Translations under genes and position numbers: made by a program
Source: Camellia lanceoleosa
Taxonomy: Eukaryota > Streptophyta > Magnoliopsida > Ericales > Theaceae
DNA: 64,000 nucleotides
Reading direction: 5' to 3'
Assembly: GCA_025200525.1 (NCBI GenBank)
Contig: CM045763.1
Span: 60,095,530-60,159,529, forward strand
Shown here: positions 21,732-35,200 of the stretch, in pieces
Layout: every line of letters starts with the position of its first letter
Numbering within the stretch: the stretch's first letter is position 1
Notes under the pieces: model-generated
What the model was told of the DNA's origin: nothing
Seen by the model: the letters and a program-made list of their open reading frames with translations, nothing else
Database searches by the model: none

Positions 21732-24700
21732 ATGGAGGAGGGCACGACTAACAGCACCATTGACCGGTATGCCAAGCTCACAAAGGGCTCTTGGTGCAGT
21801 CAATTCTATAATGGCTCCAACCCTTGGATGGCCAGATATGTTTATGGCCTAATGTTTCTCGTTGCAACTTTTCTTGCATGGGCAGTTCGAGATTATGGCC
21901 ATAGCGCCTTGAAAGAAATGGAAAGTAAGATTTATTATTTCTTGAATTCATATTCATATGATTTCTTGCTTTAAAAGAGAGAGATAGTAGTTAGTTAGTT
22001 CCATGAAAACAAAATTGGAATGACATCAGAGCCACCATTATATACTATTAAGTTTACCATTGATGTCCACAAGTCTGAACATTTTGAGAGATTTACTTTT
22101 ACTTCCTATGAGATTTCTTACAATCACAACACACTTCAGTCATGTTTCTTACATGCATTGCCCTTCATGTGTGGCATGTTGGATGCTAACATAATTTGAT
22201 TTGGTTGCAGGACTAAAAGGATGTGGAGGTGGCAAGGAGTGTTTGGGTACAGAAGGAGTTCTGCGAGTGAGCTTGGGATGCTTTGTATCCTTTCAATTTA
22301 GCAGTTTAGTTCTTGCTAATAATATGTATGAGTTTCTCAGTAGTTAACGGAAATTATTAAATCCCCAAGGTGTAAGAAACATTTTCTCAGAAAGTTTTCT
22401 CCTGTTTTGGACCCCCACATTTTTGGACCAAAAGAGAAACACAAAAAATGAGGTAAGAAACCATTTCAACCTTCAGGAGAAGAAAGGATTTCTATGAATG
22501 AAAAGAACAGTGTGGAAATTTCTGAAAATATCAAGGTTTACGAACAAAATATAAAGAAAAAGAAAAGATTATTTATGCACCAAAAATGTGAATGTGGGAT
22601 GCAAATTTTTGTTCCTGTGTATGTGTGTGTGTGTTTCTTTTACTTTTTCTTTATGCACTGATAATGTGAATGTGGTATGCAAATTTTGGTTAGTCTGTGT
22701 GTGTCTTTCTTAGAATTTGAAGCACTTATTAGAATTTGGATATATTAAGCACATTAAGGATTGAGAAGAAGTGAGAACTACTACAATTGGAAATAAATGG
22801 GATGGTGCAACTCAAATCTCGTGGAATGTTCACTCTGCCTTCATCTGGGTCTATTGTGAAGCCTAGTACCATTGGACAAAAAATATCATTGAAAATAAAA
22901 AATAACAAATTCAATCTTCAATTTCAATTCTGAAAACCTTCCATTCCTTTGTGGGTAGATTGGCATGAACCTTAATAACAAAATAGATATTCTATTTTGT
23001 AATGTTTCTTTCTACAGTTGGTACCTCAAAGTTGTGCACACCAAGAGAATTGTGGCATTCTGGATGGTGGTCTGCCAAGATTCTTTTGATGATTGGACTG
23101 ACGGTGCTGCCCTTTTTTGTTCCTTCAGTCGTTATTCACCTTTATGGTTAGTGTAATTTAGTCCTTAAGCTACCTTGTGATAATTGTTCCTTCTCTTTGA
23201 TCTGCAAGTTTTTATAGTTTTAAATATTGATCATGCTTTTCATACATTGCTTTTTGACAGGGGATCTTGCGCATTTTGGTGCCGGGTATCACTGATTCCT
23301 CCTCTGTATTTGTCTTCAAATGCATAATGTTTTCAGAATTGGTTGTTTTGGAAGTTGAAGAACAAGATATGTCCATCAGTTTAGTTTCTCATGTTGCTTA
23401 AAGCCTCTTTCTTATGATCTTTTAATAATCCTTTGCAGGGTCTTTTTACTAATTCAGCTAATCAGCATCATCAGTTTCATTACATGGATAAATGATTGTT
23501 GTCATTCTGACAAAAATTCTGACAAATGGTAAGTGTTCTCCTCATTCAATCCAACTACAAAGAGTTTTTTACCAAACCCAAGTGTTTTGAAAACAAATTC
23601 CCTAGTCCAAGTCGTTTCAACTTATTTCCCACATGCTCAGATAGTTTGCGAAGTATAGTTTTCAAAACACAATTTTAAATTTGAAGTCGTGTTTTCAAAA
23701 CCCGATTCTAATAAGAATGAAGAATTAAATTTGTGGGATAAAAACATGACTTCACGAACTACTGTGAATCTGTGGAACAACAATTCAGTGAAGTCGGGTG
23801 TTGAAAACACAACTTCAAATTTAAAAATTATGTTTTAAAAACATGGCATATCCAATTGTGTTTTATAATGACCTGGGAATTGTGACTAATTAGAGTGCTT
23901 TTTGCATTGCAGCCATATCCAAGTGATGTTACTTGCAACAACTGCATATGTTTTATGCATTATGGGGATCATTTTGATGTACATTTGGTATGCACCAGAC
24001 TCATCGTGCCTTCTTAACATTTTCTTCATCACTTGGACACTAGTACTCCTCCAACTCATGACCAGTGTCTCTCTCCACCCAAAAGTAAGTTTCAATCTTC
24101 AGTATCTGCTTCAGTTCATTCCTGTTTCAAAATAAATTATATATATACACACATATAATTTGTGTGAAACAGGTGAATGCTGGCTTCTTGACTCCAGGGC
24201 TTATGGGGCTTTATGTGGTGTTCCTCTGCTGGAGTGCCATAAGAAGGCTTGGTTTCTAATACTCTAATGCTATTATAATATTCAAAAATTTACTGCTCTG
24301 CTTAGAAGGCATCATTCATAAACCTCATATTGTGCATGTAAGCTGGAACAAGCCTAAACACCCCTCACCCCAGAAAATAAATAAATATTTAAAAACTTCA
24401 AACACAACAATAGGCCCATTTCTAATCACGCAATATTACCATGAAGCTGTTCCAATGGGGATCAATGAAGAGGAGGATTGAAGATGTATATTAGGCGCAG
24501 TAGGCATTAATTTTAGTTTTATTAGGCTTTTTGTTTCCTTATGTGGATTATTTCTAGTTTTTATTTTATTTTTTAATATGCCCTTAGTAGAGAGTAGAAT
24601 ATAATCTATATATATACAGAGGGTGTATGAGAAACTTACTTTTTTGCATGATTGAATATTGATTGAGATTATTGGAACCCTAATTTTTGTTGACCTCTTC

Positions 24701-27700
24701 CTCTTCCTCTTCTCTCTTCCTCCCTCTAATTCTTATTTTTGCTCTCTGGTTCTCTTCCACATTATTTCTCAAAAATTATTGGTATTGATCATCATATGCA
24801 AAACCAAGTGTAAAATTGTGAGAATTTGTCAGTAGAAAAATGTTTGTTTTCCTCCCTTGGCAAGTATGTAGAGGAATTTCAACATGTGTGTTTTCTTGTC
24901 CTCAGTAACCTTGTCCATGCAGTCATAAATCTACTTGCTCACAAGGAAGCAGTCACTTTAAACTGAAAACCTGACACATGGTTTCATTTTCTTTTCTTTT
25001 TTTTCTTTGTTTTTTCTCCTGAGTCACAAGTTTCTTATTTGATTTTTTGAATGTAAACTAAATTCTTTACCAAATTATCCTTAATTTCACCTAATCTTTG
25101 AATTTACAAACTTACAGTTGCACCTTTGTGTTTGCAGCGAACCACCGGAAGAAAAGTGCATCAAGAAAGTGGGAGCAGCAGCCAAAGGAGACTGGTTAAC
25201 CATCATAGTAATATTTGGATTTCTGAAGAATCTTTGACTTTTTCATACCTATTTACGAGTTCAAATAACTTGGAGGCTCAACTTGTGATTTTTTTTTTTT
25301 TTTTTTCTCTTTTTGCTGTTGTTACATTACCATTTCAAAAGGCCTAATCACAAAGAGGTAACCTCTGGGGTTAGACCCTATAAGGAGTCGAGACCCTAGA
25401 GGTCACCCTTATGTGGTTGCTACATTGCAAAATCACTCAATTATATAGCAGTAAGTCACGGACTCGCACATAGATAGGGATTCGAACTTATACTCTTAAC
25501 ACTGAGTACAGTTCACCCAGACTTGGAAAGTTCATCCTACTAATCATATGTAATGTCACCCGAGTGGCTGGCCTCAGAGAGTGGAATTTGGACCTCAATA
25601 CTTATATTACCATTTAGTTCACATATATATCAGAAAGCTGAGTTGTCACTCCTATTGTACCTAGTATTTGAATCTTTCCCCTAAATAACTATATGAATCT
25701 CATATCTTGACAGAGCTTGGTTGTTGGAGTACTTGCAATTGTTATTGCAACATTTTCAACAGGCATTGATTCCCAATGTTTTCAGGTTTGTGTCTCTCAA
25801 ACTCTTTCAATTAGTAAAATGCTTTGACAAAAATGTACATCTAACATCGACAGGTGCAGTTTAAGAAGAAGGAAAGAGAGTCTGAAGATGATGTTCCATA
25901 CGGGTTTGGCTTCTTCCATTTCGTTTTCGCCACAGGAGCCATGTATTTTGCTATGCTATTGATTGGTTGGAATACTCATCATACCATGAAAAGGTAAGTT
26001 GTTGCACTCATTTTTATGTGCATGTGTATATATTTATTATCTATTCTATTAGATAAGATGATTAACACCCATCAATTATTTTAGAACTCCATTTATTTGG
26101 ACCACTACTTATAAATTTTAAAATTCTTAAAATTTCTTTTCTCCTCCCCCCAAATAATATCAAAATTATTCTTATAAAAATATTTCACTCATTCAAATAC
26201 ACACCCTCACATCCCAAAAAGCCTCTTCCAAAACCTTAACAAAACTCACGATGGTAGAACCTCCCAAAACTAGTGAAAAAAATTTGTGGTGATTAAAAAA
26301 AATTTTCTCTGCTTTATTACAAGATTTGTCGATTTGTTTGATTTTTTTTTTTTTTCTTTTCTTTCTATTACCTCTTTTCACATACACAACACAATCCACT
26401 TTCATGCTTCTTTGGTTAGTTTTCTGTGATTTATCCATGATTTCACTGTATTTGTATGCTCTCTGTGTGAGCAAAATTAGGCAGAATTTCACCTCGTCAA
26501 CTGACCAGTCAACCACCCAATAGTGGTCTGACCTCCTTTGTTTGTCTATTTCTGTTGCTGCTTCGGTTATCTGATCCCGAACAAATAAGAAATGTTCGGT
26601 TACTTGTTCCTGAACAAATAAACAATGTTCAGACCTGTGTTGTCGAATTTCGGTCATATATTCGGGAGTTTAGTCTCGAAAAAATAACGAATAGTTTTTA
26701 TTATTTTTGCAATCTTTTTCAAAAAAACTTACCCTCACAAGGCCAATCTCTTCTAAGTTAAGAACAACATCAAAGTTATGAACCTCTTCTGAGTTTTTAT
26801 TATTGTACTCCTTTCGTCTCATAGAGTTGTGATTGTTGAAAAAACTTCCACTCATTGTCATTGCCAGAGAAACGTATGTAATCAAATGGTTATCACAATT
26901 GCTGCTGGAATATTTCCGTTGAAGGGTTTTCTAAGTTTTGAAGGTAGGTAGGTTTTGAAGAGGAGAATTGGAAAAGATAGATGGGTAGTGATGGAGGTGG
27001 ATGATCTCATAAACCCTAACTCATGATGTAGTGGGTGTGTAAGTTTAATTGTAAGATGGGGTGTCTCAAAATTTTTGATATCCTTTTTAGTAATTTCATT
27101 TAAAGTTATTGTTGTAATAAATAAATAATAATAATAATAAAAGGCTAAAAAATAGAGGATCTAAAATAATTGATGGGATGCTAATAGTAGTACTTTTAGA
27201 TAAAACACATTAGAATATGTTTTAAAGCTATATTAAGCTTTTTTTTCATACCCAAATTAGCCCTATGCAGCTATCTAAATTACCCCGTCCATTTACATTC
27301 AGTTTTTTTTTTTTTTTTTCAAATGACGGTTGCAACTGTCATTTTTGCCCACCCTCTACTAAGAACATTATTGAATTCTTTGCAGGTGGACAATTGATGT
27401 CGGTTGGACCAGCACTTGGGTTAGAATAGTAAACGAATGGCTTGCGGTTTGCCTTTACAGTAAGTACATAACAAAACGTACTACCTCTCCCAGACCCTGC
27501 CATAAATGAGAGCTTTGTGCACCGACCTTTTTTAACTCAACAAAAACCCTAAGTTTACATCGGAGATGCAAACTTCATGGCATTCTTGAACGTTGTATGC
27601 TATTGTACTCATTTTTGAAGTAAAAATTTCACTATCATAAAAACTAGAGAGTTTTGGATGCCACTATGACTAAAAAAAAGGAAAAATTACAATCCAAAAA

Positions 27701-28189
27701 AAAAAAAAAAACTCAAAAATTTGACCTTTTTAATTGTTTCAATTTAAACTCAGAATTTTTACAATGGTATCAATTTTAACTATCCATTTTGTATTCATTA
27801 GTCATCCATCTCCATTTATTTTCCCCGTCCACCTTTACTCTTCCCCTTCCCCAACTCAATATCACCCCTAGCCACTGCTGCCATCCAACGCTACCAACAA
27901 AAAAGTGATTAAATTATTTAAATTCCCTATGTTCTGTTAGTTGAACAAATGGTTAGAATTAATACAATTTTAAAAGTTAAAAGAGTTTATATTGAAACAA
28001 TTAAAAAGTTTTTGATTTATTACAAGGGCTTAAGGTTTTTTTTTTTTTCTTTTTCTTGTAATTTCTCCTTCAAAAAATTAGCAAACTGAAGAAAATGTTC
28101 TTTTGTTTTTTTTTTTTTTGGGTGCAGTATGGATGCTGGTAGCTCCAATAGTGTGGAAAAGCAGACAGTCAGTAGCTGAATCAGTGTAA
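21732..28189 (+). CDS. Serine incorporator (Serinc/TMS1 family) membrane protein
   Basis: Coding exons: 21732-21924, 22211-22284, 22987-23146, 23261-23285, 23439-23528, 23913-24084, 24173-24246, 25138-25207, 25714-25785, 25860-25993, 27386-27459, 28128-28189. They total 1200 nt, 399 aa, in frame throughout. Serinc proteins are polytopic membrane proteins linked to serine incorporation into phosphatidylserine and sphingolipids. Family landmarks: NPWMARYVYGLMFL, CLGTEGVLRVSLGC, WWSAKILLMIGLTVLPFFVP, FGAGVFLLIQLISIISFITW, CLLNIFFITWTLVLLQLMTS, GFLTPGLMGLYVVFLCWSAI, GIDSQCFQ, DDVPYGFGFFHFVFATGAMY, GWTSTWVRIVNEWLA and the basic end WKSRQ. It resembles the plant subgroup that includes Arabidopsis MEE55. 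Start: ATG 21732 (MEEGTTNST) fits that subgroup; an in-frame ATG at 21696 adds 12 residues. Intron 24247-25137 has a GC donor. Exon 25860 has an alternative acceptor 6 nt upstream, adding VQ. Confidence 0.94.
24247..25137 (+). other. GC-AG intron in the Serinc gene
   Basis: The conserved protein (CWSAIR-SEPPEE) joins in frame only if the upstream exon ends ATAAGAAG at 24246 and the downstream exon starts CGAACC at 25138. The intron then begins GCTTGG rather than GT. If the intron is not removed, TAA at 24256-24258 ends the protein within four codons. No nearby GT donor keeps the frame. Confidence 0.75.
25345..25590 (-). repeat. SINE-like remnant in a Serinc intron
   Basis: On the - strand AAGTTCGAATCCC (25485-25497 region) resembles the RNA polymerase III B box of tRNA-derived SINEs, with GAGTC-containing upstream sequence. 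I did not find a convincing A box or poly-A end, so this is tentative. Confidence 0.3.
25994..27385 (+). other. Long Serinc intron, no exon inside
   Basis: This 1.39-kb intron separates HHTMKR from WTIDVGWTST. It contains poly-T, an (ATA)n run at about 27120-27140, and a 154-codon - strand frame (26193-26657) with no recognisable domain. I regard that frame as chance. Confidence 0.5.
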
Positions 28190-28600
28190 GGGTGTCCTGA
28201 TGAATTATTTTCCAAAGGTTGCCTCCATTCTTGCGATGTGCATATATTCTCCAGTTCATCTTGAGGGAAGCTTAGAAAACCTTAAAAGAGGGTGCTCTAT
28301 GCCACTATGATGTGATAGATTTTCTTGTTCTATACAGCCCTGCACATTGATATGATTAGAAAGGCATTTTTATTATTTGTAAATACTCTCTACTTGAGGA
28401 AACATTTACGCAACCATAAATCTCTCCATCTGTGTTCATGGTTTAAATTCATTAATCGTATTTCTTTTTTCTTTTTTCTTTTTTTTTTGTGTCTCCCTTT
28501 TGGAAACCCATTCAGACCTCATTATATTTTTTATTCTAAAACTTCATCCTTACGTGTCAAGTTTTTTAATAAATAAAATTTATAAAATTTGTTAATTTGT
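28190..28600 (+). other. Probable 3' UTR of the Serinc gene
   Basis: It follows the TAA at 28187-28189. AATAAATAAAATTTATAAAA near 28569 contains AATAAA and could direct polyadenylation. The gene converges with the AGD14-type gene on the other strand. Confidence 0.45.
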
Positions 28601-28639
28601 ATAGCATTTTCTTACCCGAATCAACTGCTTTTATTTCAA

Positions 28640-29206
28640 GTTTCTAAAAGAAAGCTTTAAAAGATAGGGCATGGCATATGCCACCAACCATATCAACATC
28701 AATAGCAAAAATAATTAGCAAAACACAATATATGCTTTACAAACATTCAATTTTATAAAATTACTGACAAAATATGACCTCACTCAATTGTGAAGAAAAA
28801 TTTATAATCATACAAAAAATAGCTTAAAAATTAGCTAAAAATTTTTGGGGAGCAGCAGTCACAAACACAAACCTCATCACCCAATGAAACACTTAATCAA
28901 ATAATTGACAAAACATACCTGCACACAAACTCCATGAGCTGCTCAATCCCCTACACAAATCATAATCATATACCGCTATTTCTTTATCTGCATCTCTCTC
29001 AATCTTCTTTTCTTCCAGCAATTGCAATAATGTTACATGGCCCATGCATAGAATTCGAACCTTAACCCAAGACCCCACGCAATAAATCTTCACCGTTGGC
29101 TGGATCATTCGACTTAATATACAACATGAACAAAACTTGAAATTTCCACCCAGTGACTTGAGAAGGAGGCTGTAGAATGGGGTCAGAAGGCCATTGTCGT
29201 CTCAAT
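28640..29206 (-). other. Probable 3' UTR of the AGD14-type gene
   Basis: It lies downstream (on -) of the stop at 29207-29209. No coding sequence. The end is uncertain; a TTTATT at 28630-28635 on + gives AATAAA on -. Confidence 0.4.
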
Positions 29207-32200
29207 TTAACCAAATGGGTTGCCTCCAACGGTGGAGAAAGTGTTTTGGGGAGCAGGTGCTGAATATATTCCACCCAGTTGCTGATGCTGCTGGTTCAGA
29301 ATTGAAGATCCGAAAGTAGCTCCCTCATTACTAAACCCCATCACTCCTTGCTGCCTGCAGAGATTACCAAAGACAAATAGGTTCCTCAAATTACAACCAA
29401 TGCATGCCAAGGTACTCAAAATCACACATATGTTTATATTTTTCTTATCTTTTATTACTTTTTACTTTATTATGTAAATAATTAAAAAATAATAGAACTA
29501 ATATTTTTAAATGGGTAACCTGAGGCGGGCTAGGCTAAAGGCCCTCATCCCGAGCCTAGCTCAAAAATTACACAAATTTAAAATCTCAGCTCAGACAAAC
29601 CCTGCCTGTGGGACATCCACCCCCCCCAAACACACATCTCTCTCTCTCCCAAATAACAAATATAAGTCATTCAAATTGGAAATTCACAACTAAAAGTTCA
29701 CATCAGAGCATCTTTGTTTAACTGGGGAAAAAACACATACAGCTGTATGGACATGTCGATTTTTTCTAAAATCCAAAAACAGCTTAAACAGACTCACATC
29801 AAAAGCAAACAAATGCTAAAATCTCTTTTATTATTTTGGGAATATTTGAAGTTGTGTTAAAGTTAGTAGACTAGCCTTGAAGAGGAAGAAAAATTTCAAT
29901 TGAAAAAGATACAAACAGAACAGAAGTTACCTGGGTGGCAAGTTCCTAGGCATCTGCTGCCCCATGTATGCACCTGAGACATCATTACAAACATATCACC
30001 ACCTGTAAAGAACAAACAGAATCCCGGGGTGGTATGAAAAAAAAAAAAAATGGTAGATGCTATATTACTTGGAGGAACTGCATATGTAAAAGATGGTGCC
30101 TGGGCAGGCATTGCTGATGGATAAGATGACTGAGATGGCATCGATGATGTCAAAGGGGTACCGAGGCTGGAAGTGCTCAATAAGCCTGCTGGAGCTGTCA
30201 CATTTGGTAGAGCACCATGAAAGGATGCCATGGAAGGAAACTACATTACAGGAAGCACAGAATACATCAGATTAAATCCTTCTTTTGAAAAAATAAATTT
30301 TGCGATGTAACTGCTAAAATTCTTTAAAATAGAAATCAATCAATGCAAAATATTCAAATTTAACTGACAATGACATACTATTATGTAATTGATTAAGCAA
30401 ACCAAAAAGGGAAGGTTGAATTACAATCTAATCAGATATCTTATCTGCAGGTGTTTCAATCATAAATAAAGTTTAATCAGAGCCCTATTCAATCAGTCAC
30501 ACTCAAAAATCAATCTTCCTGTCAATAAATCCATTTCCTGCCAACTTTTCTATTCTACTTTTCTGAAATGACCATGAATGTAAGCAGCATGCACACAAAA
30601 CCATGTAAGCAAACAGTGCAGATTTCCTTATTTTTTTATGTTTTGTTAACAATTCAAGATGACACTAAAGAGTCCGAAGCGGTTGGGGAGAAAATCAGTT
30701 TGAATAAAGTGGGTAGGCATTACCATTGGAGCTTGAACTGGAGATAATTCATTGTTGAGATCAAATGGATTAGTTGATTTTGATGAATGCGGAAAAGTTG
30801 ACATGGGCTGTAAAAATAGAGCACAATAACTAGTTAGTAATTTGACGACATAATTAAAAATAAGAGACAGCAGCAAGTAATCAACATAATTATGTTGGGG
30901 TCTGCTAGATACCATTGCAGTATTGTTATATTGCATATTGAACCCATATCCCTGGGGTGGACCAGTTTGCCAGGCCGGAACTGGTACAGGAGATGGATAA
31001 GTTGCAGCAAATAGATTCTGCATATAAAATATAATTCATTCTAAGATTCTTATCAAAAAAGAACAATAAATTGTAAGACGTGGACAACCATGAACAAAAC
31101 CAAAAGGAACACAAGAAGTAAGAGGATGAAGCAAATATGCAACTCCATCATCACCTCTGGAAGTTCAGTTCTCCCACTTGGTTTAACTTCCGTGGAAGAG
31201 GATTGTGATGTGCCATCTGGGGCAGGTTTTGACAAAGCCTGAGATGTTTGTGCAGATGGTATACTCAAAGGACCTTGCGGATTTGAGGCAATAGACAAAT
31301 TCCATGGCTGGAAAAATTGCATAGTGTATTAGGTAAAATTTAAAACTACTGCAATAACCATAGCAGAGTTGTATAACTGGATGAAAGAAGATAAGCCATG
31401 AAGCACACCTGATTGTTTGAAGATCCACTAACTGGTGGAGTGAACGGCTGAGCAGTAGGCTGACTACCAGTAGCAGGAAATAAAGAAGGTTGATGAGGAA
31501 GCATGTTGGGCCACTGCCCTCCATCAGCAACTTTGACAAAAGAATTTGCACCGTTTGATGGCAATCCCGATGAAAATGTTGTCGATTTGTTTGCTGTTGA
31601 GGCTACTGGAGCACCAATCCCAAAGGGGGGTATCCCAACAGGTGCTGCCACTGGAGCATTAACAGGGGGAAAATTTGTCAAGTTGTCTACCGGCACAGCC
31701 GCTGGAGCATTATCACCAAAGAGTGAAATAGACATATGTCCTACAGGTGCACCTAGTGAATTATGAGCAGATGGTAGTGCTGACATGTTGGCACCAGGAA
31801 ATCCTGTGGTTTGAACTGGTACAGATGCTGGAACTGTCAACTGTGAAAGTACAGATTCCAGTGAATTTGCATTTGCGGGAGCTTGAGATATTTTCACCTC
31901 AGGGGCAGAATCAAAATATGCCCAGTTGTCACTATTGGATGAAGTTGTTGGCTGCACAACTGACTGACCCATTGCTGTTTGTTGTGTTTGTGGGATTGCA
32001 GCAGTAGGAGGTTCAGGAACAGCATCAAAATCGATCAAAATTCCTGAATTCTCCCTTTTAAGTTCTGCTGGGTTCCCATTAGAGGACGCCAAGCTACTGG
32101 AAGACGCAGTTCTCTGCAATTAGAAACATCAATAATAAAAGTTACTTATTTTCATAGGGGTAAAGCTAAAACAAAAAGGAAAAAAAATCAATTATTTGTC

Positions 32201-35200
32201 TTGATGCAGTGGGATTCAAGGCAACCAGATTAGATAAATGGAGTCTAATCTGCAAATAATTCAGGTAAAGCATATAAAAACCCTTACAAGGCAAACAATC
32301 CACATGTATAAACATACATGTGGCATAACAAAGCACTCCTCACCTGCGTGCGAGATCCATCAGTAACCCCGCCACCATTAGCTTTTGGAGGTTCAATAAC
32401 CCGAAGGGGAGATACATTCTCCCCCAGAATATCTCTAACAGGGCGGACCATAGGAGGACTGGAGATATTCACATCCTTTTGGTGGTCAGGTGACCTCCCT
32501 TCCATCTTAGAACTTCCATCAGAAATTCTACCATCTTCAGATCTCCTTCCATTTCCAAATCTCTCTTCCCGTCGCCAGTCATTGATTATCTCAGCACGAC
32601 CAGGACTTCTCTTGAAATCACCATACTGCCGACTTTCTTGATCGTATCCTGGACTTCTTTCACCATAACTATTTCTGTAATTTCTATCATCACTTCTTCC
32701 ACCAGGACTAGGTCTATCGCTGTAACGACGTTCATATGTGTCCTCATATGGTGGGCTTCTTCCACCTTGATATGTATCTGTCCTCCTGCCTTCGTAGGAG
32801 TCCTCGGCTTCACCCTGCATGATATGCAAATGCATCTTTTAGAGAAAATGAAAACCACCAGACTGGCAGAACAATGAGCTTTGAAACAATCATATCACCA
32901 CCTAAATTAAGTCATAAACTAGTGACAGTCGTTTCTATTAATATTCAAAAGTCACCTCCACTGTTAACAAGTCCTTGAGAAGAAGGATAAAAAATTAAAA
33001 ATCAAAAAAATGTTTCAGCAGAGGCCTTTTGTGTATCTTACCATCTTTACCCTTGGAGGTTTGTCAAAGCTTCTCTCTCCAGTATATCTTCTATCCACAT
33101 AAACATGCTTAATGAAGTCCCGAAGCCTCTCAGCATTACTGGCAGCAAATTTATAGATCAGAACTGCAATATGTATTGGAAAAACATAACAAAGTATAAC
33201 ACAAACAAGCAACAACCTCGTATCTGGGACAGAATGACGTTGTGAGTCCCATTCTTTTAAATAAATTTCCTTTGCACGCTGTTGATATGAAACAGAGATG
33301 GGTTGAGTATGATAAATCAGGACGGTTGTTGGTATCGATGAAGACGACAATAACATTAGACAGATCTTTATCAAAAAATCTATTCATACCGCATTTCCCC
33401 CTCCTTGAAGAGCACTAACTTCTTGCGTAGTAAATTTAGCCATTGACACTGATTTTACTCTGTGTGTGAACTCCCGACTGGATATAATTCCGAATAATTA
33501 ATTCATTCAGTAAGTTACAGAGCAGTAATCACAGTCTAAAAAATAATAGAAAAACTTATCACCACTTCCTGCCTCTCTCCTCTTTACATAAGCTTATGGC
33601 AAAAGCATAGATTACTACTTACTGTACTCCACTACAGGTTGTGCACACGAATGTCCAGAAATTTGTGCATACATACTGTGGTCCCTGTATCAGCAAAGAC
33701 AAGTTAGACCTAGCATTGAAGAACATACATTGTCTTTTCAAGTTAAGATCACTTCACAGCAAAATCCATAAAACCAATATGACAAAAGAATTATCAGTTC
33801 CATATTTGCATAATGGAACAAAATGCATTCCATAGAAGGTACTAGAGAAAGCAGTTTCTAGTAAAAAATTCACAAATGGTTCCTTTGCCTGTTTGCCTTT
33901 TGGAAACATCATATTTCCATTTTCCATATATTTTTATCCTAGTTCATTGGACAGGGCATTCTCTAATTTTCGCAAGTAACTTCTTAACAGTACTAGTAGT
34001 AAGATCTCTAGAATCCAAGGCTCTAGTTGCTAATTTTGTTACTTTCCAAGTTTTGAATTTTATGGCATTCGAAGAGTTCAATCTTTTGTTTTGGATCAAC
34101 AAATACTGTAACAAACATAGATTACCAAACAAGTAAATAACTTGAAAGGGGGAGTGAACAAGAATTTTTTGTTGATCTAAAACCTTCATGAATTATGGCT
34201 TCAAAAAAAAAAAAATCATGCAAACTACATAAACATCTTCCAAAACCCCAAACCTAGTGAAGGAACCAAAAAACAACACTGACAGGAAACAATCACGGAG
34301 AATGTTCTCACAAAACTATTGACAAAAAGAGCAACAAATGTTACTTCATCAACAACTTTAGATGCTTTAGAATTGCAAACATTTAAGAATAAACATTTCC
34401 GTTTCATTTATATTCTTATGCATGTAACCCAGAAAATGGCTCCATCTACTATAGCTCATCATCAGGGGATTCTCCAGAGTTCAATGCTCATATTGATAGT
34501 TTAATTGCAAACGAAGCCTTAATTAGGAAGGTTATGAGCTCATAAATACTCATTTTACTAAGATTTATTTACCCTTTCATGGAAGTGCATGAATGCTATT
34601 TTTTCTTTTCCAAAAGACCACTAAGCTATACTTCATATTCGGAAAATGTGTCTAACATGCCTTTTAGAGACTTCTAAAAATGTGTCTAATATGCCTAGGA
34701 AGTTAAGATGCAACTTTCTTTTGGCATGAAATAAATGAGAAAAGGAACATGATAAGAACCAAAGCACATATGCTTCTATTAAAATCATATGTCCATACTC
34801 CACAACAAGATCATATATATGACATTCATTTGACTAGTCAAGGGCTGTGTTACATGGACTCGCCACTTTCTATACTCACGACCACGGCTCACAACAAAAG
34901 ACATGAAAGAGGAGAGAGTGATTGAAAGATCGATGATAAGATGATTGAACAACAAGAGAGATCAAGATCGCTCCATCAAGAGATCAAGTCCAAGATCGAA
35001 GCTTTGAAGATCGGCTCAAGATCGAACACACGTGTCAGTGAGAGAGTTTAAAGTTTTTTTTGAGGCTCCTCGATGCTCGCCTCGCCTTGAGGCTAAGGTA
35101 AACGAGCATCAAGGCTTTGATTTTATCATAGTTTGAGACATGTGCTTTTGGGCATTTGTTAAGCTTAGTCTATTAGATTGTTTAAACATAAAAATTAAAA

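Noticed and set aside
22987..23019. Alternative acceptor TTCTACAG at about 23019 for Serinc exon 4
   Set aside because: Using it loses the conserved IFYFVMFLSTV segment; the acceptor AAAATAG at 22986 restores it and keeps the frame.
26193..26657. 154-codon frame on - in a Serinc intron
   Set aside because: No domain, no conserved motif and no splice or promoter context; probably chance.
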